From: JBBQIY01 sp964618405
GTDB lineage: Bacteria > Verrucomicrobiota > Kiritimatiellia > RFP12 > UBA3636
Assembly (NCBI GenBank): GCA_964618405.1
Contig: CAZUAY010000279.1
Span: 1-5,285 of the forward strand
Direction: 5' to 3'
DNA: 5,285 nt
Positions 1-3,441 of this stretch are shown here, one piece after another. The translations under genes were made by a program, and so were the position numbers. A model generated the notes under the pieces. It made no database searches, was not told the DNA's origin, and saw only the letters and a program-made list of their open reading frames with translations. The first letter of the stretch is position 1. Every line of letters begins with the position of its first letter.

Positions 1-1
1 T

Positions 2-62
2 CGCTAAGTTTACGCAAAGTCCGCAGGGAAGGTGTTAGGTTTCAGGCCCTAGGTTTTAGCCA
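2..62. repeat. 61-bp dispersed repeat, copy 1
   Basis: This block matches 260-320 with only three differences in 61 positions (period 258 bp). It starts with CGCTAAG, continues through TACGCAAAG and CGCAGGGAAGG, and ends in four degenerate 7-mers at 32-59 (GTGTTAG, GTTTCAG, GCCCTAG, GTTTTAG). The near identity of two copies 258 bp apart points to a recent duplication or to a mobile or homogenised intergenic repeat. No reading frame of interest crosses it. Confidence 0.85.
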
Positions 63-154
63 GACTCCATCCGAAAAGGGTTTAAACTATGGAAGAGATG
101 GAAGGTGTTAGGTGTTAGGCCTTAGGTTCTAGCTAGGCCCCATCCGAAAAGGGG
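28..154. repeat. Tandem duplication of a ~53-bp block (28-80 and 101-154)
   Basis: Both copies begin GAAGGTGTTAGGT and end with CATCCGAAAAGGG, offset by exactly 73 bp. The interior is a run of 7-mers of the form GNNYTAG (105-132: GTGTTAG, GTGTTAG, GCCTTAG, GTTCTAG). A third, partial copy begins at 286 and ends around 320. The conserved ends and looser centre suggest that the 7-mers vary while the flanks are kept. Confidence 0.8.
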
Positions 155-160
155 AAACTA

Positions 161-201
161 CGCACTACGCACTACGCACTGCGCACTGCGCACTACGCAC
201 T
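161..201. repeat. Heptanucleotide tandem array (CGCACTR), 5.9 copies
   Basis: Consecutive 7-mers are CGCACTA, CGCACTA, CGCACTG, CGCACTG, CGCACTA and CGCACT. A 7-bp unit passes through all three frames, so coding use is unlikely. A related array lies at 501-542. Expansion by replication slippage is the simplest origin. Confidence 0.9.
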
Positions 202-259
202 TCTCTATTTGCGTCCCTTGCGTCAAATCTCTCGTATTTAAAGGCTTAAACGCAAAGAC

Positions 260-320
260 CGCTAAGGTTACGCAAAGTGCGCAGGGAAGGTGTTAGGTTT
301 CAGGCCCTAGGTTCTAGCCA
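260..320. repeat. 61-bp dispersed repeat, copy 2
   Basis: Second copy of the block at 2-62, differing at three positions. Its left part, AAGGTTACGCAAAGTGCGCA (264-283), recurs exactly at 456-475, so the larger repeat is built from separately dispersed pieces. A 7-bp inverted pair (TTTGCGT at 208-214, ACGCAAA at 250-256) precedes it. Confidence 0.85.
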
Positions 321-369
321 ATTCTAGTGCCAAGCAGCTAGCCCCTAGCCCCTAACTCCTAAAACCTAG
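286..369. repeat. Inverted heptamer arrays, imperfect long hairpin
   Basis: The left arm (290-317) is four 7-mers, GTGTTAG, GTTTCAG, GCCCTAG and GTTCTAG. The right arm (342-369) is CCCCTAG, CCCCTAA, CTCCTAA and AACCTAG, roughly the reverse complement of the left. The two arms could fold into an imperfect stem of about 28 positions around a loop near 318-341. It is not followed by a T run, so I do not call it a terminator. Confidence 0.6.
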
Positions 370-455
370 TGCCTTCTTCAAAAGTTTTTTAGGTTAACAT
401 GGATGGACAGAATAATATTTTGATGTTCCTGGATTCCAGATAAAAAACTTTAAGA

Positions 456-475
456 AAGGTTACGCAAAGTGCGCA
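456..475. repeat. Exact 20-bp repeat of 264-283
   Basis: AAGGTTACGCAAAGTGCGCA occurs identically at both places, and a close variant lies at about 5-24. This is the smallest separately moving piece of the left-end repeat mosaic. Confidence 0.8.
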
Positions 476-500
476 AGACAAGGATTACGATTAGGGAACT

Positions 501-542
501 ACTCACTACGCACTGCGCACTACGCCCTACGCCCTACTCCCT
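501..542. repeat. Second heptanucleotide array, six degenerate copies
   Basis: Consecutive 7-mers are ACTCACT, ACGCACT, GCGCACT, ACGCCCT, ACGCCCT and ACTCCCT. It is the same family as 161-201 but more diverged. An open frame starts at 469 and crosses it, but the encoded 65 residues are repeat-derived and show no recognisable domain. Confidence 0.8.
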
Positions 543-585
543 CCCTCCAGGGGTCTGGGGTTCTTGGCTCGACAAAGTTTGCGAC

Positions 586-666
586 TTATGTTGCGAGCGG
601 TATTATGTTGCGCGGACGCCATTTCTCCTCATTTTAGGGAGTATTGGCTTTAAGTACGCAACATAA
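586..666. repeat. Triple 10-mer TTATGTTGCG, two direct and one inverted
   Basis: TTATGTTGCG occurs at 586-595 and 603-612 (17 bp apart), and its reverse complement CGCAACATAA at 657-666. The second and third copies could form a 10-bp stem with a 44-nt loop, and the first and third could compete for the same pairing. The spacing and three exact copies suggest protein binding sites or a small element end. Function is unknown. Confidence 0.6.
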
Positions 667-741
667 CGCAGTTTAAGAAGGATGCCATCTACATTGGGAG
701 CATCGGCATCTTGCCTGTGCACACACACCTTTGCTACGTCA

Positions 742-761
742 AACAGGCAATCCCGCCTGTT
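742..761. other. Perfect 7-bp stem-loop
   Basis: AACAGGC (742-748) and GCCTGTT (755-761) pair exactly around the 6-nt loop AATCCC. No T tract follows on the plus strand, and the minus-strand exit (into GACGTAGC) has none either, so an intrinsic terminator is not supported. It may be one unit of a small intergenic palindrome family. Confidence 0.5.
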
Positions 762-800
762 CTCATATCAACAACGTCAACGTAATTTCGAACGTCACCA

Positions 801-902
801 TAATCTCGCGCAAAAGTTCAAGATTACAGTCGCATCAGGTTGAGGGATGGACGAAGGTCTACTCCTCCTCTTATTATAATCTTGAAGATTTCTTCAAGAT
901 TA
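801..902. repeat. Two outlying copies of the TAATCTTGAA palindrome
   Basis: At 877-902 TAATCTTGAAGA and TCTTCAAGATTA form a perfect 12-bp inverted repeat with a 2-nt centre. At 801-826 a degenerate copy keeps TAATCT on the left and TTCAAGATTA on the right, followed by CAGT as in the main array. The copies are 76 bp apart. Both share flank features with the array at 1278-1651 (TTATTATAATC before the second, ACAGT after the first) and look like older, diverged members of that array. Confidence 0.7.
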
Positions 903-980
903 CAATATTGACAGAATGAGTGTTTGAGGTGCAGGCTGTTGAGAGGTTTTGAGAACACGTGAAGTTTTTACGATTATTGA

Positions 981-1019
981 CCTCTTGAAGGTTCATGAGA
1001 ACAGAAACCTTCAGAGAGG
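981..1019 (+). promoter_or_regulatory. Hairpin covering a ribosome binding site
   Basis: CCTCTTGAAGGTT (981-993) pairs with AACCTTCAGAGAGG (1006-1019) to give 13 base pairs with one bulged G at 1014 and a 12-nt loop. The 3' arm contains the purine-rich GAGAGG that could serve as the ribosome binding site for an ATG at 1028. An alternative pairing partner for the 5' arm lies at 942-947. This shape could regulate translation if the downstream frame is or was expressed; there is no direct evidence of expression. Confidence 0.4.
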
Positions 1020-1180
1020 GGGAAGCTATGCTATTCCAAACACCAGGAGTAGCTCGACGTGCGGTCGAGTCTTACGAGATTATGGGAGAAGTAGCGAAGG
1101 GCAAGTTCTGCTCCGCCTGTTGACGGATTTGCAAGAAAAAATACAAGCCTGCAGTGCTTGATTTGAGCATTTTTGACTAA
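995..1180 (+). pseudogene. Short Cys-containing reading frame broken by in-frame TGA
   Basis: A frame opens at ATG 995 (alternative ATG 1028, preceded by GAGAGGGGGAAGCT). It reads 42 residues to a TGA at 1121-1123, then continues open to TAA at 1178-1180. The residues around the TGA are KFCSAC, stop, RICKKKY, so three cysteines cluster about the stop. The downstream part reads PAVLDLSIFD. The overall composition is protein-like, but I recognise no family. It could be a decayed small zinc-binding protein, a true 42- or 31-residue peptide, or chance. Selenocysteine at the TGA is unlikely, and I see no obvious stem-loop right after it. Confidence 0.3.
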
Positions 1181-1277
1181 ACCAATTCTTCCTCTCCCGA
1201 AGCATCAGCACACGACTTCAAAATTCCAGCGCTCCCCATCTTGCAGGAAACGCTGATATTCGGAAGTCCGTCTTGAT

Positions 1278-1651
1278 TGTAATCTTGAACAGTTTTGTTC
1301 AAGATTACAGTGAAGAGCGATCGACGCTTGTTCCTGCCCGCATCCATGTGCAAGGATAATTATTATAATCTTGAACGGTTTTGTTCAAGATTACAGTGAA
1401 GTGCGATCGACGCTTGTTCCTGCCCGCATCCATATGCAAGGCTGATTATTGTAATCTTGAAGGGTTTGTTCAAGATTACAGTGAAGAGCGTTCGACGCGT
1501 GCTCCTGCCCGCATCCATGTGCAAGGATAATTATTATAATCTTGAACGGTTTTGTTCAAGATTACAGTGAAGTGCGATCGACGCTTGCTCCTGCCCACAT
1601 CCATATGCAAGGCTAATTATTGTAATCTTGAAGGTTTTGTTCAAGATTACA
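1278..1651. repeat. Higher-order tandem array of 13-bp palindromes, A-B-A-B-A
   Basis: Five palindromes start at 1278, 1364, 1450, 1535 and 1621, each built from arms close to TGTAATCTTGAAC and GTTCAAGATTACA around a 6-7 nt GT-rich centre. The unit length is 86, 86, 85 and 86 bp, and the last unit ends with its palindrome. The ~54-bp inter-palindrome segments are conserved, not unique. Units 1 and 3 share TGTAATC, GAAGAGCG and CATGTGCAAGGATAATTAT. Units 2 and 4 share TATAATC, GAAGTGCG and CATATGCAAGGCT. The repeating unit is therefore a dimer of 171-172 bp. The unit length is not a multiple of three and no frame stays open, so it is non-coding. Possible roles are a clustered DNA-binding site, a hairpin-forming RNA or a REP-like family. 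Confidence 0.92.
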
Positions 1652-1655
1652 TAAT
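1628..1655 (+). promoter_or_regulatory. Possible sigma-70 promoter overlapping last palindrome
   Basis: TTGAAG (1628-1633) and CATAAT (1650-1655) are separated by 16 bp and match the -35/-10 pattern at 4 and 5 of 6 positions. It would start transcription near 1662, about 70 bp ahead of the gene at 1732. The two boxes fall in the left and right arms of the fifth palindrome, so a protein bound to the palindrome would block it. The match is derived from AT-rich palindrome sequence and could be coincidental. Confidence 0.3.
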
Positions 1656-1731
1656 GGACTGGACGCAATAGTTTTGGAGTTGGGCTTCGACTATGGTAAA
1701 GTTGCGGGGTAGCGGGAGGTGAAATTGGTTT

Positions 1732-2385
1732 GTGAGTGAGCATGGAGAGAATTCGAGCATGAAAAAAAAGACGTCACGATTAGCGGTAGCGAGCATTGTC
1801 TTCGGCATTGTTGCCTCCGGTTGTTTTGTGCGCGCATGTATTTCAGAGAGTGGTTTTCTTGCTATACTTTCACTTTGTTTACCAATTTTAACTATTGTCT
1901 CTGGGGCGATCGCGTGGGACAGGATTCGAAAGTCGAAGGGCGAGCTTGTCGGAAGTGGGATCGCACTCTCCAGTATGACGGTTGGATGTGTGTTGTTTGT
2001 TAGTTTCATGCTTATGCCAATAATCCTTGGAGAGTTGAGAGTTTTGAATGCAGTGAAAATAGCAAAAAACGGTAAAACCATTGTTTTATCCATTAGTTCT
2101 GTTAATAGTGAACGCGAGGCCATGGGTCTTATGCCTGTATGGCCTAGCGTTTCGGCTGACTTTAGCGGGACACAGAAGAACTATACGACAGTCCCCGATT
2201 CGGAAACCTATTTTACTGACCTGATGGACTCAGGGGCATTACCGAGTTTAAACTGGAGTGTCTTTGTTGGAGCCGGGGTTACGGCGGCCGAAAACCGCGA
2301 GAGTTTCATTCACGGCAATCACAATGTATGGAATGTCGTAGCGGGTCTTGATAAAGACGCAGCCGACGATACGCAACAATCCTGA
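1732..2385 (+). CDS. DUF4190-like membrane protein, probably C-terminally truncated
   Basis: The 217-residue product is an integral membrane protein with a second soluble domain; its biochemical role is unknown. Residues 14-100 hold three hydrophobic segments (about 17-37, 41-62, 73-99). The second and third are joined by AWDRIRKSKGELVGSGIAL (61-79), close to the A-x-x-x-IR-x-S-x-G-x-L-x-G-x-G-x-A signature I associate with DUF4190. Residues 105-217 (NAVKIAKNGKTIV, NSEREAMGLMPVWP, SETYFTDLMDSG, LNWSVFVGAGV, NVWNVVAGLD) resemble the region after the membrane part in Lentisphaerota/Kiritimatiellota proteins, where it looks pseudopilin-like. The GTG start has GGGAGGTGA at 1714-1722, spaced somewhat long (12 nt). 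ATG 1759 (Met10), with GGAGAG 9 nt upstream, is an equally good start. The protein ends abruptly after DAADDTQQS. The 1278-1651 palindrome array lies directly upstream. Confidence 0.8.
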   Translation: MSEHGENSSMKKKTSRLAVASIVFGIVASGCFVRACISESGFLAILSLCLPILTIVSGAIAWDRIRKSKGELVGSGIALSSMTVGCVLFVSFMLMPIILGELRVLNAVKIAKNGKTIVLSISSVNSEREAMGLMPVWPSVSADFSGTQKNYTTVPDSETYFTDLMDSGALPSLNWSVFVGAGVTAAENRESFIHGNHNVWNVVAGLDKDAADDTQQS

Positions 2386-2438
2386 AGGCCAAGGGCATGC
2401 CGGAATAGTTGAATTGTTTTACGGGATGAGTCCAAAAT

Positions 2439-2701
2439 TCAGATCGCAAAGGGATTTTCACCGGGATACATCGCGCCGTCTGGCAGTGGCGTACTGATAT
2501 CTTCGACACCAAGCATCTTCACTGCCTCAAAGAGGGTTTTGCCTACTTTCCGAATGCGAAACCGCCATGATGTGGAAAGCGCTTTCCGATCAAAATGTGG
2601 CGATAGAAACGCGCAAATGCTGGAAACGCTGCAACTGCCTCTTTCGGTGTGACGTTGGGATATTCTAGGATGTACGCATAATTTAGTTGTCCTGCAACTT
2701 C
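2439..2701 (-). pseudogene. Frameshifted remnant of an unrecognised gene
   Basis: On the minus strand, 2701-2546 reads as a protein-like segment (EVAGQLNYAYILEYP, TPKEAVAAFPAFARFYRH, ILIGKRFPHHGGF), then hits TAG at 2543-2545. A different frame takes over around 2560 with RFRIRKVGKTLFEAVKMLG, VEDISTPLPDG and AMYPGENPFAI, and ends at TGA 2439-2441. Joining the two with a one-base shift gives a continuous C-terminal portion of about 87 residues. No start codon with a ribosome binding site is visible, so the 5' part is missing. The first segment begins right after the TAG of the lipoprotein gene and happens to be in the same frame. I do not recognise the family. It may be the remnant of a third operon gene or an unrelated decayed insertion. 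Confidence 0.55.
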
Positions 2702-3409
2702 CTACTTTAGACGCTCGGCACCGCGGACGGCGGCAGCGCGAACAGAATCGGCTTGTGCCGAAATGTTAAGATATTTGTCCGAGGTAAACTTTCGATTTGT
2801 GTCATTCGCAATCTTATTCAAGATAGGAAGTGAAGCTTCAGTACCCTTCTGCGCGAGAAATTCGCACATGTAGGTGGCAACGGTTGCGCTTGATTCTGTC
2901 TCGAGAGCTTTGATGAATAAAGGTTCGACAGTCTCGACGGGGAACTTAACAAGCAATTGCGCCGCTCTCGCTCTGACTTCCGCATGTTCATTGGGGATGA
3001 GTTTCACACCGAGGGCAAGCGCCTCATTGGGCTCCGTGATCATGGATAAGATGGTATTGGCGGCCTCCGCGGTGACTTTTGCAGGGTGAGATTTTAGCAA
3101 ATAATTTTCAAGGTCTTCCCTTAGATAGGTCATTTTCTTGACATTAATTGTTTTGAGCAGTGCAACGCAGACGTCCGCGTCGTTCTGGCTTTGGAGCGAG
3201 GTCATGATCTTCCGGCCATCCGCTTCAGAAAGCTTTCTGTCGGACAGGTGAAGAGCCGCTTTTTTCGCGTCGGATGTCTTGGCGTCGGATGAGCCCGTCA
3301 TCGTTACAAGCGCATCCGTACCAACGGCTGCTGGGTTGAACGTACTGCAAGACGCAAAAAACATCGAAAGCATGGCCGCGATGAGGACAAGTTTAGCATT
3401 TGATTTCAT
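2702..3409 (-). CDS. Putative lipoprotein with HEAT-like helical repeats
   Basis: The 235-residue product starts with a signal peptide, MKSNAKLVLIAAMLSMFF, and a lipobox FASC with Cys21 as the predicted lipidated residue, which places it in an envelope membrane. After a low-complexity linker (22-55, rich in Ser, Ala, Asp and Lys) the rest is a run of paired amphipathic helices, roughly 60-72, 77-90, 95-106, 110-124, 127-138, 142-155, 157-170, 174-189, 191-203 and 217-234. HAEVRARAAQLLVKF (142-156) is the most HEAT-like helix. Such repeats usually bind proteins. A ribosome binding site, AGGA, lies 11 nt before the ATG. It sits 32 bp after the large CsgG/FlgT-like gene on the same strand, so co-transcription and a shared role are likely. 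No terminator was found after its stop. Confidence 0.8.
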   Translation of the reverse strand: MKSNAKLVLIAAMLSMFFASCSTFNPAAVGTDALVTMTGSSDAKTSDAKKAALHLSDRKLSEADGRKIMTSLQSQNDADVCVALLKTINVKKMTYLREDLENYLLKSHPAKVTAEAANTILSMITEPNEALALGVKLIPNEHAEVRARAAQLLVKFPVETVEPLFIKALETESSATVATYMCEFLAQKGTEASLPILNKIANDTNRKFTSDKYLNISAQADSVRAAAVRGAERLK

Positions 3410-3420
3410 AGACTTCGGTT

Positions 3421-3424
3421 TCCT
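3421..3424 (-). promoter_or_regulatory. Ribosome binding site of the lipoprotein gene
   Basis: AGGA (minus strand) lies 11 nt upstream of the ATG at 3409, inside the 32-bp gap to the preceding gene. It supports this start and translation from a shared transcript. I see no promoter in the gap. Confidence 0.5.
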
Positions 3425-3441
3425 AGGTTAATTGTTGTTTA

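Larger units (their letters stand above)
1..1731. other. Gene-poor region without an intact coding sequence
   Basis: Apart from the repeats, hairpins and the broken frame listed separately, I see no gene in this stretch. The short open frames at 469-666, 731-919 and 949-1161 overlap repeats or palindromes, lack convincing start contexts and encode no recognisable protein. The segments 370-455, 660-740 and 1181-1277 contain nothing I can name. No tRNA, rRNA or CRISPR array is visible. Confidence 0.7.

Noticed and set aside
469..666. 65-residue open frame at the end of the heptad mosaic
   Set aside because: Its sequence is largely translated repeat, there is no ribosome binding site, and no domain is recognisable.
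742..761. Rho-independent terminator
   Set aside because: The stem is only 7 bp and no T run follows on either strand.
908..936. Consensus -35 box TTGACA at 908-913 as a promoter
   Set aside because: No acceptable -10 box occurs 15-19 bp downstream (the sequence there is GC-rich), so the match is likely chance.
1121..1123. TGA as a selenocysteine codon
   Set aside because: No obvious SECIS-like stem-loop follows, and no known selenoprotein family fits the surrounding residues. Decay is simpler.
1364..1540. TATAAT boxes in the B-type units (1364-1369, 1535-1540) as promoters
   Set aside because: No -35-like sequence at suitable distance upstream; TATAAT arises from the palindrome arm.
1278..1651. 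CRISPR array
   Set aside because: The 31-32 bp palindromes are regularly spaced, but the ~54-bp segments between them are nearly identical from unit to unit, unlike CRISPR spacers, and no cas gene is present.
1906..1913. GCGATCGC (HIP1) as a sign of cyanobacterial origin
   Set aside because: Only a single copy was noticed in 5.3 kb, whereas HIP1-rich cyanobacterial genomes carry it far more often.
1647..2123. 158-residue open frame on the minus strand
   Set aside because: It lies antisense to the DUF4190-like gene, whose membrane signature and domain order are clear. The antisense product has no recognisable features.
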